NCBI GenBank assembly: GCA_024637305.1
Contig: JAGXFI010000095.1
Location: forward strand, 1 to 46,398
From: Sulfitobacter sp.
Lineage (GTDB): Bacteria; Pseudomonadota; Alphaproteobacteria; Rhodobacterales; Rhodobacteraceae
Direction: 5' to 3'
DNA: 46,398 nt
Shown piece by piece: positions 17,339 to 25,162 of this stretch. The first letter of the stretch is position 1; the number at the start of each line of letters is the position of its first letter. Both the position numbers and the translations under genes were made by a program. The notes under the pieces are model-generated. The model ran no database searches and was not told the DNA's origin. It worked only from the letters and a program-made list of their open reading frames with translations.

Positions 17339-19581
17339 TCTGCTGCCTCCTTTTGGTTGGATCCGGTATCGAGACCGGGGTAGAGCCGGCTCAGGTCTTC
17401 GGGGGTGAAATCATCCACCGCGACGACCTCGTCCACCAGATCCTGCATCTCGGCGATTTGGTCGCGCTGGTCTTGCGTGATGGTGCCTGCTGTCAGGCCA
17501 GCATCGGGGTCTTGCTCTGCGTCGCGCAGTTTCTTCATCAGCGGCGCGCAGGCGATCACGGCGGCATAACATGCGTTCAACACCGCGACGCCGTCGCGTG
17601 TGCAGCCTTCATAAAGCCGACCGACGATCCTGTCGCGCGCCGCTGACGGCTGGTAGATGAGATCGGAGCACGCCTCGGTCAGCGCATCGTCTGGACCATG
17701 CGCGCTACCGCCCGGCAATGTAATCGCCCGCACGAACCAGGCAGCCCAACGGCTGGGAAAATTTCGCGACACCTCATCCAGCGCCACACGGATGCGGGCA
17801 AAGCCGCGCTCGGCGGAATAGCGCAGGACCGGCACGTCCGCTTCCTGTCGCCCCTCGTCCTGCCAGCGTTTCAATGTCGCGCTGAGGATGTACATCTCTG
17901 ACAGGATGTCACCCATCCGGCCCGAGATCATCTCCTTGCGCTTGAGCGCGCCGCCCATCGTCAGGAATGCCATATCCGCAGTCAGCGCATAGGCCGCCGA
18001 CCAGCGCGACAGCTGGCGATAGATGTCGCTGACCGGTCCAGCCGCCGGAGCCGTCCCGAGGCGTCCACCGCTCCAGGCGCGGCCCAATGCGCGAAAGATC
18101 GTTCGGGTGCTATGCCCGACATGCGCCCAGAAATGCCGGTCGAATGCCTCAAGGCTCTCGGTTTCGTCCTCGATCATCAGCGCCTTCATCTCGTCCAGCA
18201 TGTGAGGGTGGGCACGGGTCGCCCCCTGGCCGAAGATGATGAGCGACCGGGTCACGATATTGGCCCCTTCGACCGTGATCCCGATGGGGACCGCACGGTA
18301 GAGCGCCTGAAGATAATTGGACGGCCCGTCGATCACCGCCTTGCCGGAATGGACATCCATCGCGTCGTTGATCGCTTCGCGCATGCGGAAGGTCGCGTGC
18401 GCCTTCATGATGGCCGAAACCACGGACAGCGAGCGGCCCTCATCCAATCCGGCACAGGTCAGCCGCCGCGCCGCGTCCATCGAATAGGAATCGGCGGCGA
18501 GCCTGCCCAGCCTCTCCTGAACGCCGCCGAACATGCCGATCGGCAGACCAAACTGCTGGCGGATCCGCGAATAGGCACCGGTCGTATGCGCGGACAACGC
18601 GATTGCGGCACAGCCCATCGACGGCAGCGATATCCCGCGCCCCGCCGCCAGCGCACTCATCAGCATCATCCAGCCCTTGCCCGCATATTCCGTCCCGCCG
18701 ATGATGTGATCGAGCGGGATGAACACGTCCTTGCCGGTCGTCGGGCCGTTGAGGAACATGGTTGCAGACGGAATATGTCTGCGACCGGTTTCGACGCCCG
18801 GCAGATCGGTAGGTACAAGCGCGCAGGTGATGCCTACGTCCTCTTCACCGCCCAGATGCCCGTCGGGATCTCTCAGTTTGAAGGCAAGCCCCAGCACGGT
18901 GCAGGCCGGTGCCAGCGTGATGTAACGCTTGGCCCAGTTCAGGCGAATGCCCAGGACTTCCTCGCCCTGCCACATGCCTTTCTCGACGACGCCGTCATCG
19001 ACCATGGCACTTGCATCGGACCCGGCCTCGTTGCTGGTCAGCCCGAAGGCGGGCAGTTCTTCACCGCTTGCCAGGCGGGGCAGCCAATAATCCTGCTGTT
19101 TCTCGGTGCCGAACATATGCAGCAACTCGCCCGGTCCCAATGAGTTGGGAACCATCACCGTGACGGCCGCAGCAACCGACCGCGTCGAGATGAAACGTAC
19201 AACTTCGGAATGGGCGAAAGCAGAGAATTCAAGGCCGCCGAATTTTTCCGGGATGATCATGCCGAAGAACTTGTTCTCGCGCAGGAACTTCCAGACCTGC
19301 GGCGACAGGTCTGCGTCCAATTGGTTGAGAGACCAGTCGTCGATCATGGCGCAAAGCTCGCGACACGGACCGTCGAGGAATGCGCGTTCACGGTCAGTCA
19401 GCACCGGAACCTTGACGTTCAAAAGCTTTGACCAGTCGGGGTTTCCGTAAAAAAGTTCGGCCTCCCACCAGACCTCGCCAGCTTCCATCGCCTCTCTTTC
19501 GGTTTCGGAAAGACGCGGAAGTGCCTTTTTGGCCCAATGGTAAACAGGCTTGGTAAAGGTGCGTGCGCGAAAAGACGTCAT
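17335..19581 (-). CDS. fadE: acyl-CoA dehydrogenase, long FadE type
   Basis: A 748-residue flavoprotein of the large FadE class (E. coli FadE is about 814 residues). It has an N-terminal helical region, the flavin/substrate motif FGLTSNEAGSDASAMV, and a late stretch with the likely catalytic glutamate, GITVEGANIVTRSLIIFGQG. It introduces the first double bond of acyl-CoA and passes electrons to the quinone pool through ETF. ATG 19581 is preceded by AAAGGAG, whereas the in-frame extension to 20064 crosses a terminator and another gene and is rejected. It is the first gene of the fad operon; the promoter must lie in 19582-19720. No FadR/PsrA-type operator was recognised. Confidence 0.93.
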   Translation of the reverse strand: MTSFRARTFTKPVYHWAKKALPRLSETEREAMEAGEVWWEAELFYGNPDWSKLLNVKVPVLTDRERAFLDGPCRELCAMIDDWSLNQLDADLSPQVWKFLRENKFFGMIIPEKFGGLEFSAFAHSEVVRFISTRSVAAAVTVMVPNSLGPGELLHMFGTEKQQDYWLPRLASGEELPAFGLTSNEAGSDASAMVDDGVVEKGMWQGEEVLGIRLNWAKRYITLAPACTVLGLAFKLRDPDGHLGGEEDVGITCALVPTDLPGVETGRRHIPSATMFLNGPTTGKDVFIPLDHIIGGTEYAGKGWMMLMSALAAGRGISLPSMGCAAIALSAHTTGAYSRIRQQFGLPIGMFGGVQERLGRLAADSYSMDAARRLTCAGLDEGRSLSVVSAIMKAHATFRMREAINDAMDVHSGKAVIDGPSNYLQALYRAVPIGITVEGANIVTRSLIIFGQGATRAHPHMLDEMKALMIEDETESLEAFDRHFWAHVGHSTRTIFRALGRAWSGGRLGTAPAAGPVSDIYRQLSRWSAAYALTADMAFLTMGGALKRKEMISGRMGDILSEMYILSATLKRWQDEGRQEADVPVLRYSAERGFARIRVALDEVSRNFPSRWAAWFVRAITLPGGSAHGPDDALTEACSDLIYQPSAARDRIVGRLYEGCTRDGVAVLNACYAAVIACAPLMKKLRDAEQDPDAGLTAGTITQDQRDQIAEMQDLVDEVVAVDDFTPEDLSRLYPGLDTGSNQKEAAE

Positions 19582-19725
19582 GCTGGATACTCCTTTGGGA
19601 ACAACGAGTTTCAGCGACAAATGTTCCATGATAGTCAGATATCCGGCTGGCTCAGCGTGCAACGGGCTTGCTCGGATTTCTCGGCCAGGCCTCTGGCCCC
19701 GCTTCGGATAGAGCTCGTCTTGAAA

Positions 19726-19754
19726 ACGAAAACCGGCGCTCAGAGAGCGCCGGT
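19726..19754 (-). terminator. Rho-independent terminator of the SurA-like gene
   Basis: Perfect 10-bp arms ACCGGCGCTC (19732-19741) and GAGCGCCGGT (19745-19754) enclose a three-base loop. On the minus strand the stem runs straight into TTTCGTTTTC. It lies 26 bases after the stop of the gene ending at 19781 and upstream of the fad operon, so it insulates the two. Confidence 0.85.
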
Positions 19755-19780
19755 ATGACTTCACAATCGTCGCGGTCCAG

Positions 19781-20437
19781 CTATTCCGTAGTGGCTTTCT
19801 GCGGCTTCCCGTCAGGACCGTAATACACGATCTCGACATCCTTGCTGAGGTCTTCCTGAATCCCGGCAAATGCCTCTTGGCGAAGCTGCTGCTCGATCTG
19901 TGGACGCACAGCGTCAAGCGGCGGAATCTCCTGATCGCTATTGGCCTTGATTTCCTCGTACTTGGCCTCGACCTCGTTGTCTGTGACGCTCTCGCCGAGT
20001 TTGCGTTGCAGCCAGACGTGAACCATCGCGTCCTGCTCGCTTGCGTTTTGGCTATCGGCGACAAGCGCGATAACTTCAGGATCTTCGTTAAGCTTTTCGG
20101 CCATCGCCGCTTTCAGGATCAGCTCCCGCGCGATCAATTGATTGACAGCCATAGGCACCAGCATCTCCGGTGGCTGCTGGCGCACCTGAGGCGGCAGAAG
20201 CGAGATTGCCGCCGAAACGTCAGAACCCAGGATGTCTGCATCCCCAACAGTGACGATCAGCGTGTCTTCGCCCATTTCCGAGCCGCTGGTGTCGTTTGTC
20301 GTGCTGCCGTCAGTGCCTGTCTGGGCGCTCTGGTTATTTTCCGACTGGGTGCTGTCGGTTTCCTGCGCATAAAGCGGGGCTGCTGCAAGGGATACAACAA
20401 GTGCGGTGGTGGTCGTAAGATGTGTTGTCAGTTGCAT
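19781..20437 (-). CDS. exported SurA/PpiC-like chaperone lacking the parvulin isomerase domain
   Basis: A 218-residue protein with a Sec signal peptide (hydrophobic TTTTALVVSLAAAPLYA, then QETDS), a low-complexity Ser/Thr/Asn/Gly linker to about residue 65, and a SurA-N-type helical chaperone domain (about 68-165; MAVNQLIARELILKAAMAEK is typical). The parvulin domain that normally follows is absent: the sequence passes from YEEIKANSDQEIPPLDAVRP directly into the C-terminal helix EQQLRQEAFAGIQEDL seen at the end of full-length PpiC proteins. It probably binds unfolded proteins in the periplasm without isomerase activity. ATG 20437 has GGAGAG upstream; the longer frame to 20536 would bury the signal peptide. 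A terminator follows at 19726-19754. Confidence 0.75.
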   Translation of the reverse strand: MQLTTHLTTTTALVVSLAAAPLYAQETDSTQSENNQSAQTGTDGSTTNDTSGSEMGEDTLIVTVGDADILGSDVSAAISLLPPQVRQQPPEMLVPMAVNQLIARELILKAAMAEKLNEDPEVIALVADSQNASEQDAMVHVWLQRKLGESVTDNEVEAKYEEIKANSDQEIPPLDAVRPQIEQQLRQEAFAGIQEDLSKDVEIVYYGPDGKPQKATTE

Positions 20438-20596
20438 ATAATCTCTCCAGTTTTTTCGTTCTGCAACCAAACAAACAGTTAACGGTATCGTTCCCGCATT
20501 TCTGATCTGCGCAAGCCGCGTCAGCATCGCCAGCACCGGACGTCAAACGTCAATGCTGTCAATGACGCCAGGTACAGGCTATGTCCAAGCGGTGTC

Positions 20597-21439
20597 TTGG
20601 AGAGCGACCGCCAGTTCAACGTGCCGTTTGCGGAAATCAGGCTGTTGTCCCTGGCAGTAACAGGAGTGGCCTCGTTGAAAAACAGATTGGAATACCTCTA
20701 CCAAGGAGACGGGCGTTCGGCGTGGTGGTTTCGGACCTGCCTTCTGGCTTTCGATATCGCGACGATCGGTTACTTCCTCTTTACGGCGACAGCTGAAATC
20801 GACGTGTCCCTGCTTGTCATTGATCTGATCATAGGGGCCCTTATTCTGGCGGATATGGCCGCGCGTGCGTGGATCGCGAAAAAACGGCTTCTGTTCCTGT
20901 TTTCCCTGACCACGCTCACGGACTTGATCGTGCTTGCGTCGCTTCTTGCGCCCCTGATCATAGGCTCGAACCTGGGCTTTCTCCGTATCCTGAGGGTGCT
21001 GCGGCTTGTCAGAAGCTTTCGCCTTGTGGAGAGGCTCGACAGCGCCACCAAGGGCTTTCCGATCAACCAGCGCGTCATCGTCGCCGCCGTCAATCTGCTG
21101 GCATTCATTTTCGTGGTAACGAGCATGGTCTGGGTCTGGGAGCATGACCGCAACGAGGACATGAAGACCTATGTCGATGCGCTGTACTTCACGATCACGA
21201 CCCTGACGACCACCGGATTTGGCGACATCACCCTCACGGACCGGTTCGGGCGGTTGCTTACCATCGGTATCATGATCTTTGGCATCGGTTTCTTTCTGAA
21301 CCTTCTTCAAGCCATCTATCGTCCCTCGAAGGTGGAGCAAACCTGCACCGAATGTGGTTTGAGCCTTCATGACCATGATGCAAGCCACTGCAAACATTGC
21401 GGCAGCGTGATCTATATCGAGACCAAGGGGCAGACTTGA
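20597..21439 (+). CDS. voltage-gated-type potassium channel with C-terminal zinc ribbon
   Basis: A 280-residue inner-membrane protein with six membrane segments. S4 carries regularly spaced arginines (RILRVLRLVRSFRLVERL, about 135-152), and the pore loop has the K+-type filter TLTTTGFGDI (about 205-214). The C-terminus is a small cytosolic domain with two Cys pairs (CTECG and CKHCG) flanking a His/Asp-rich turn, a likely zinc ribbon. It would pass K+ in response to voltage or an unknown signal. No ATG lies in frame upstream; TTG 20597 is the longest start and GTG 20621 a fallback, neither with a clear ribosome site. It is a lone gene. Confidence 0.88.
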   Translation: MESDRQFNVPFAEIRLLSLAVTGVASLKNRLEYLYQGDGRSAWWFRTCLLAFDIATIGYFLFTATAEIDVSLLVIDLIIGALILADMAARAWIAKKRLLFLFSLTTLTDLIVLASLLAPLIIGSNLGFLRILRVLRLVRSFRLVERLDSATKGFPINQRVIVAAVNLLAFIFVVTSMVWVWEHDRNEDMKTYVDALYFTITTLTTTGFGDITLTDRFGRLLTIGIMIFGIGFFLNLLQAIYRPSKVEQTCTECGLSLHDHDASHCKHCGSVIYIETKGQT

Positions 21440-21481
21440 GCGCGGGGCAGGAAAAGAAAGTTTCTCTTGTCGCCACAGCGA

Positions 21482-22252
21482 TCAAAGCTTCGCGCCACCC
21501 AATTCCGCAACACCGGTAAAGCTCCGGTTCCAGGTCGGGCTGATCAGCACCTCGTTGATGCAAACATGGGCCGGAGCCTCGGCAATATAGCGCACCATTG
21601 CGCCCAGATCATCCGCTTGCAGCATCTTTGCAAGATCTTCGGCCGAGGGCGGCTTGGGGCGTGATTGCATGATGGGTGTCGCGACTTCGCCCGGCATCAG
21701 GGCAGTGCAACGGATACCGTTGACGCCTTCGTCCTGGTTGATCGAATGGCTGAGCGCCACGACCGCATGTTTCGAGGCACTGTAGGCGGGCCCCGTCAGT
21801 CGCGACGGGTGGCGGCCGGCCCAGGAAGAGGTCAAGATCAACGTCCCCTCCCCCTTCGCGCGCATCTGAGGAAGGACGGCCAGAATTCCGTTCATGACGC
21901 CGTTGAGATTGACGTCGACCACCTTGGCAAAATCCGCCGCCGTGATTTCTGCCACGGAACGATTAGGCACATTGATGCCTGCATTCGCCATGAAAATGTC
22001 GATGCTTCCCAGGCGCGCGATGACGTCATCGGCTATCGACTGCGTGGCCTTTGCATCCACAACGTCCAACTGCGCCGCTTCGGCTTTACCGCCCGCTTCG
22101 ACGATCTCGGCGGCGACGCGTTCGACCTCTTTCAGACGGCGACCGGATAGCACGACATGCGCCCCGCTGCTTGCCAATGCCTTGGCTGCGGCTTCACCGA
22201 TACCGCCGCCTGCACCTGTGATCCAGGCAATCTTTCCGTTCAACGATCCCAT
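21482..22252 (-). CDS. short-chain dehydrogenase/reductase (classical SDR)
   Basis: A 256-residue oxidoreductase. It has the cofactor loop TGAGGGIGEAAAKAL (about 11-25), NAG at the fourth strand, and the YSASK active-site motif (AYSASKHAVVALSHS). The GRR after the second strand (VVLSGRRLKEV) favours NADP(H). The substrate is unknown; SDRs of this kind reduce ketones or oxidise alcohols in the cytoplasm. ATG 22252 has GGAGAAGG upstream and puts the Rossmann loop at the expected place, so the in-frame extension to 22297 is not used. It is divergent from the SMP-30 gene at 22408, and the 155 bp between them hold both promoters. Confidence 0.9.
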   Translation of the reverse strand: MGSLNGKIAWITGAGGGIGEAAAKALASSGAHVVLSGRRLKEVERVAAEIVEAGGKAEAAQLDVVDAKATQSIADDVIARLGSIDIFMANAGINVPNRSVAEITAADFAKVVDVNLNGVMNGILAVLPQMRAKGEGTLILTSSWAGRHPSRLTGPAYSASKHAVVALSHSINQDEGVNGIRCTALMPGEVATPIMQSRPKPPSAEDLAKMLQADDLGAMVRYIAEAPAHVCINEVLISPTWNRSFTGVAELGGAKL

Positions 22253-22407
22253 AGCCTTCTCCCCGTTCTGCGCCCTGCGTTGGACAGAGAAGTTCACACA
22301 ATGCCGGTTTTGTCCACTCCGCCCGCGCCGGCCAGATTATTGACGTCAGGCTGACATGACCTGTTACTGATGCAATAGTATCGCGATGGCAGAAGAGGAG
22401 ACGCGCC

Positions 22408-23322
22408 GTGAAGTTGACCAAAGTTTGTGATGGACTGGATTTCCCGGAAGGCCCGATCGCAATGGCGGATGGCAGCGTCATCCTGGTGGAGATCCGACGC
22501 CAGACTTTGTCGCGCGTTCTGCCGGATGGGCGCATCGACGTGATCGCGGAACTCGGCGGTGGCCCGAACGGTGCCGCTGTCGGTCCTGACGGAAAGATTT
22601 ACGTCTGCAACAACGGCGGCTTTATCTGGACCGAAGGCGATGGCATCACGCGCCCTGCCGGCACCCCCGCGGATTATGTCTCCGGTTCGATCCAGCGCGT
22701 CGATCCACAAACCGGCGCGTTCGAAACGATCTACGATAGCTGCGGCGGGCAACCGCTGAGAGGGCCGAATGACATCGTCTTCGACGCCGAGGGTGGTTTC
22801 TATTTCACCGATCTTGGCAAATCGACGACCGACTATGTGCATCACGGCGCATTCTACTATGCAAAAGCGGACGGCAGCCACATCAACCGCGTGCATGCGC
22901 CGATGATTACCCCGAACGGGATCGGGCTTTCTCCGGATGACAAGACCGTGCATGTCGCGGAAACACGGACCAGCCGCGTCTGGAGCTATGATCTGATCGC
23001 ACCGGGGGAAATCGCCCCTGTCACTTTCGACAAGCCGGGAAGGCTTGTGGTGACCCTGCCCGATTACCAGTTGCTCGACAGCCTCGCTGTTCAGGCGGAC
23101 GGCCAAATCTGCGTCGCGACATTGATGCGCGGCGGGATCAGCGTGGTGCCGGCAGATGGCGGCCCGGTGCAATTCGTCGAGGTTCCGGGCGATCCCTATG
23201 TCACGAATATCTGCTTTGGCGGGCAGGACATGCGCGATGCATGGATCACCGCATCAGGCACCGGATGCCTATATCATACCCGCTGGCCCAGCGCCGGGCT
23301 CCGGTTGCATTTCAACGGATAG
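22408..23322 (+). CDS. SMP-30/gluconolactonase/LRE-family protein
   Basis: A 304-residue six-bladed beta-propeller. The expected divalent-metal ligands are visible: the glutamate of DFPEGP near residue 14, asparagines in GPNDIVFD and TPNGIGLSPDD, and the aspartate of LLDSLAVQADG. Such enzymes hydrolyse sugar lactones and related esters. The start is GTG 22408 with AGGAG seven bases upstream. It is divergent from an SDR; a dehydrogenase plus lactonase would suit oxidation of a sugar to its lactone and acid, which is inference from gene order. Confidence 0.88.
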   Translation: MKLTKVCDGLDFPEGPIAMADGSVILVEIRRQTLSRVLPDGRIDVIAELGGGPNGAAVGPDGKIYVCNNGGFIWTEGDGITRPAGTPADYVSGSIQRVDPQTGAFETIYDSCGGQPLRGPNDIVFDAEGGFYFTDLGKSTTDYVHHGAFYYAKADGSHINRVHAPMITPNGIGLSPDDKTVHVAETRTSRVWSYDLIAPGEIAPVTFDKPGRLVVTLPDYQLLDSLAVQADGQICVATLMRGGISVVPADGGPVQFVEVPGDPYVTNICFGGQDMRDAWITASGTGCLYHTRWPSAGLRLHFNG

Positions 23323-23552
23323 CGCATTGGTTGCGCGGCTGACGGAACACGGCAACCGGCAGCGCGCCTCCGTGATCCACGGCCTGTCCAGTATTTTTCA
23401 TCGACATTCCGCCCGGTTGCTGGAGGGGCATTGCGATCGGCGCAAAATCAGCCGGGGTCGCGCACTTGATTTCGGTGATCCGCAAGCGGTTTCGTCGAAA
23501 TGCCCAGCATCGGCGAAGACACGCTTGAATCACCGGAGGGGTTATTGAAGGC

Positions 23553-23579
23553 GGAACAAAGAAAAGGGTGGGACGTATT
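23553..23579 (+). promoter_or_regulatory. candidate EcfG-type general-stress promoter
   Basis: GGAAC at 23553-23557 and CGTATT at 23574-23579 are separated by 16 bases. The alphaproteobacterial general stress sigma factor EcfG prefers GGAAC-N16/17-CGTT, so the -35 is perfect and the -10 differs by one base. It lies 30 bp upstream of the ATG of a stress-type protein, with GAGGAGG as ribosome site in between. Confidence 0.55.
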
Positions 23580-23608
23580 CTTTGAGCATAACCTGAGGAG
23601 GAAAAACC

Positions 23609-24094
23609 ATGCATCGCAACGTCACAGCCATCTACAGAACGCATTCAACAGCAGACCTCGTCCGCCGCGAACTTACGGACCTGGGCGTCTCATCAGGAGA
23701 CATCCACGTCATCCCCGATCAGGACGTCGCCGGACAAACCGCTGAGCGCGAAAATGATCAATACATGGAGGCGCTTCACGATCTCCATCTTCCCGACGAT
23801 GATGTGCGCACCTATCAGCAAAGCGTGCGTCGCGGCGACTATGTCGTGTCGGCGGAAGTCGACGAAGACAATCTGACACGCGTTCAGCAAATCATGCGGC
23901 GCCCGGAAGAAGAGGCCTACAACCTCGACGCCCGTGCAGAAGAGTTCCGGGACGAGGAAACCTTTGCTGACAACCGCGGAGCCGATCGGAGCACCAATGC
24001 AGGCCTGGCAGGAAGGCGCGACGTTTCCAACGACGACCCTTACGCGCGGACCTATGAGCGCGAAGAACGTCTCGAAACGCGCCGCCCTCTGTAA
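23609..24094 (+). CDS. general-stress-protein-like protein (YflT/17M type) with charged tail
   Basis: A 161-residue hydrophilic protein. The first 100 residues have an alternating strand/helix pattern (NVTAIYRTHSTADLVRREL, then IHVIPDQDV, then GDYVVSAEVDEDN), like the small ferredoxin-like domain of YflT-type general stress proteins. The last 60 residues are strongly charged and probably disordered. No enzyme motif is seen. It is preceded by GAGGAGG and by an EcfG-type promoter at 23553, so induction in the general stress response is likely. The next gene, a small membrane protein, begins 58 bp downstream and may share the transcript. Confidence 0.7.
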   Translation: MHRNVTAIYRTHSTADLVRRELTDLGVSSGDIHVIPDQDVAGQTAERENDQYMEALHDLHLPDDDVRTYQQSVRRGDYVVSAEVDEDNLTRVQQIMRRPEEEAYNLDARAEEFRDEETFADNRGADRSTNAGLAGRRDVSNDDPYARTYEREERLETRRPL

Positions 24095-24152
24095 CGGACC
24101 GGAATTTCGGCCCGAAGATTGAAAAAAGCTTACAACAAAGAAGGAAAATATC

Positions 24153-24428
24153 ATGGCAGATTACAAAGACCCGAAGGTCACCAAAGCCGAAACCAGTGAA
24201 AGCTCCACTGGCCGCTGGATCGCGATTGCAGCAGTCGTAATTGTCGCGCTTCTGGTTCTGGCCTGGCTGCTTGGGATGTTCGATGACGATGTCGAACGAA
24301 CCGGCACACTCGATCCCGTGAGCACGGAAGAAACAATCGTTGACGATACAGCAACCGGGACAAACGGAACGCTGACCGAGCCGAACGATACTCTGGCAGA
24401 GCCAGACGAGGTCGAGATCGTCGAATAG
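24153..24428 (+). CDS. small single-pass membrane protein with acidic tail
   Basis: A 91-residue protein with a short polar N-terminus, one membrane helix (WIAIAAVVIVALLVLAWLLG, about 22-41) and an acidic Thr/Glu/Asp-rich tail that would face the periplasm. There are no cysteines or known motifs. AAGGA precedes ATG 24153. It follows the stress protein closely and is probably part of the same stress unit. The function is unknown; members of this kind are annotated only as hypothetical. Confidence 0.65.
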   Translation: MADYKDPKVTKAETSESSTGRWIAIAAVVIVALLVLAWLLGMFDDDVERTGTLDPVSTEETIVDDTATGTNGTLTEPNDTLAEPDEVEIVE

Positions 24429-24445
24429 TGCTTGAACCACTGATC

Positions 24446-24481
24446 GTGGCCAACGGATTCAAACCAGATTCTGTTGGCCAC
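24446..24481. repeat. inverted repeat between convergent genes
   Basis: Perfect 9-bp arms GTGGCCAAC (24446-24454) and GTTGGCCAC (24473-24481) enclose an 18-base loop. It lies 17 bp after the small membrane protein gene and faces the MarR gene that ends at 24570. Neither strand has a T-run after the stem, so a classical intrinsic terminator is not shown; it may still fold in both transcripts and mark their ends. Confidence 0.5.
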
Positions 24482-24569
24482 CAATACAAAGTCGGCACTT
24501 GACGCAGGTCAGTCCTATCCGTCCTGAGCCCTTCATTTGGCCCAAGACATCACTCCTTGTTCAGACGCT

Positions 24570-25010
24570 TCAGAAGTCGTCCTCCATTATCGCATCAAGC
24601 GCTTTTTCCAGCGCCGATTTATAGGGTGCAACCAATTCATCCAGCCGCGACTGATAGTCGAGCGCGATGGTCTGCAGCTCGCGCATGAGCGCGACGCCCT
24701 TGGCGGTCAGTTTCAGCGCAACGAGCCGGCGGTCAGACCCGTTCACCTCCTTGATGAGAAAACCCGTAGCCTCCAGATGACTGGCGGCACGGCTGGCTTT
24801 CGACTTTTCGAGATGCACCCGTTGGTGGATTTCGCGGATCGACACAGCCCCCGCATCCGCCACATGAACAAGGACTCTCCATTCCGCGACGGAGATCCCG
24901 AATTCATTGCGATAGCGCTTGGCCAGACCCGCACTCAGCCGCTCGGCGGCGACGGTCATGCGGTAGGGCAAGAAGCTGCCAAGTTCAAAATCAGTATCGG
25001 GTTTGGTCAT
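24570..25010 (-). CDS. MarR-family transcriptional regulator of the homogentisate module
   Basis: A 146-residue regulator with the MarR winged helix: ISVAEWRVLVHVADAG, the recognition-helix region HLEKSKASRAASHLEA and the wing NGSDRRLVALKLTAKG. MarR dimers bind palindromes and release DNA when an aromatic ligand binds. It is divergent from hmgA, and a perfect palindrome (25071-25105) lies over the hmgA promoter, so this regulator is the natural repressor. The start is uncertain: ATG 25010 directly precedes the conserved part, ATG 25052 is possible, and ATG 25079 would lie inside the operator. None has a strong ribosome site. Confidence 0.87.
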   Translation of the reverse strand: MTKPDTDFELGSFLPYRMTVAAERLSAGLAKRYRNEFGISVAEWRVLVHVADAGAVSIREIHQRVHLEKSKASRAASHLEATGFLIKEVNGSDRRLVALKLTAKGVALMRELQTIALDYQSRLDELVAPYKSALEKALDAIMEDDF

Positions 25011-25070
25011 CGGTTGGCCATATCCGCTGTCGGTCAGGGTGATGTCGAGCATTGTCCGAAATACTCGTTT

Positions 25071-25105
25071 CATCTGCAACGATTAACTTGACATCGTTGC
25101 AGATG
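25071..25105. promoter_or_regulatory. perfect palindromic operator, likely MarR binding site
   Basis: Twelve-base arms CATCTGCAACGA (25071-25082) and TCGTTGCAGATG (25094-25105) are exact reverse complements separated by 11 bases. The right arm fills most of the spacer between the -35 and -10 of the hmgA promoter, so bound repressor would block RNA polymerase. Confidence 0.8.
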
Positions 25106-25116
25106 CAACAAATAAT
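25088..25116 (+). promoter_or_regulatory. sigma-70 promoter of the hmgA operon
   Basis: A consensus -35 TTGACA (25088-25093), an ideal 17-base spacer and the -10 AATAAT (25111-25116) lie 47-75 bp upstream of the hmgA ATG. The spacer carries the right operator arm. The promoter is strong by sequence and so needs a repressor. Confidence 0.75.
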
Positions 25117-25162
25117 CCTGCGAAGGCGAATCTGAATCCGAGCTGCGAATAGGAGGGACTTC

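Noticed and set aside
19582-20064. In-frame 5' extension of the acyl-CoA dehydrogenase
   Set aside because: It would run through a terminator and across another gene; ATG 19581 has AAAGGAG and begins the conserved protein.
20579-21397. Long open frame opposite the potassium channel gene
   Set aside because: Its translation is low-complexity Arg/Gln/His-rich text without any family motif, while the plus strand encodes a complete channel.
24446-24484. Apparent tRNA 3' end (stem followed by CCACCA)
   Set aside because: No D-arm, anticodon arm or T-arm can be folded; the stem is a simple inverted repeat between convergent genes.
24499-24512. FNR-like string TTGAC-GCAG-GTCAG
   Set aside because: It lies between the ends of two convergent genes, with no start codon downstream on either strand within promoter distance.
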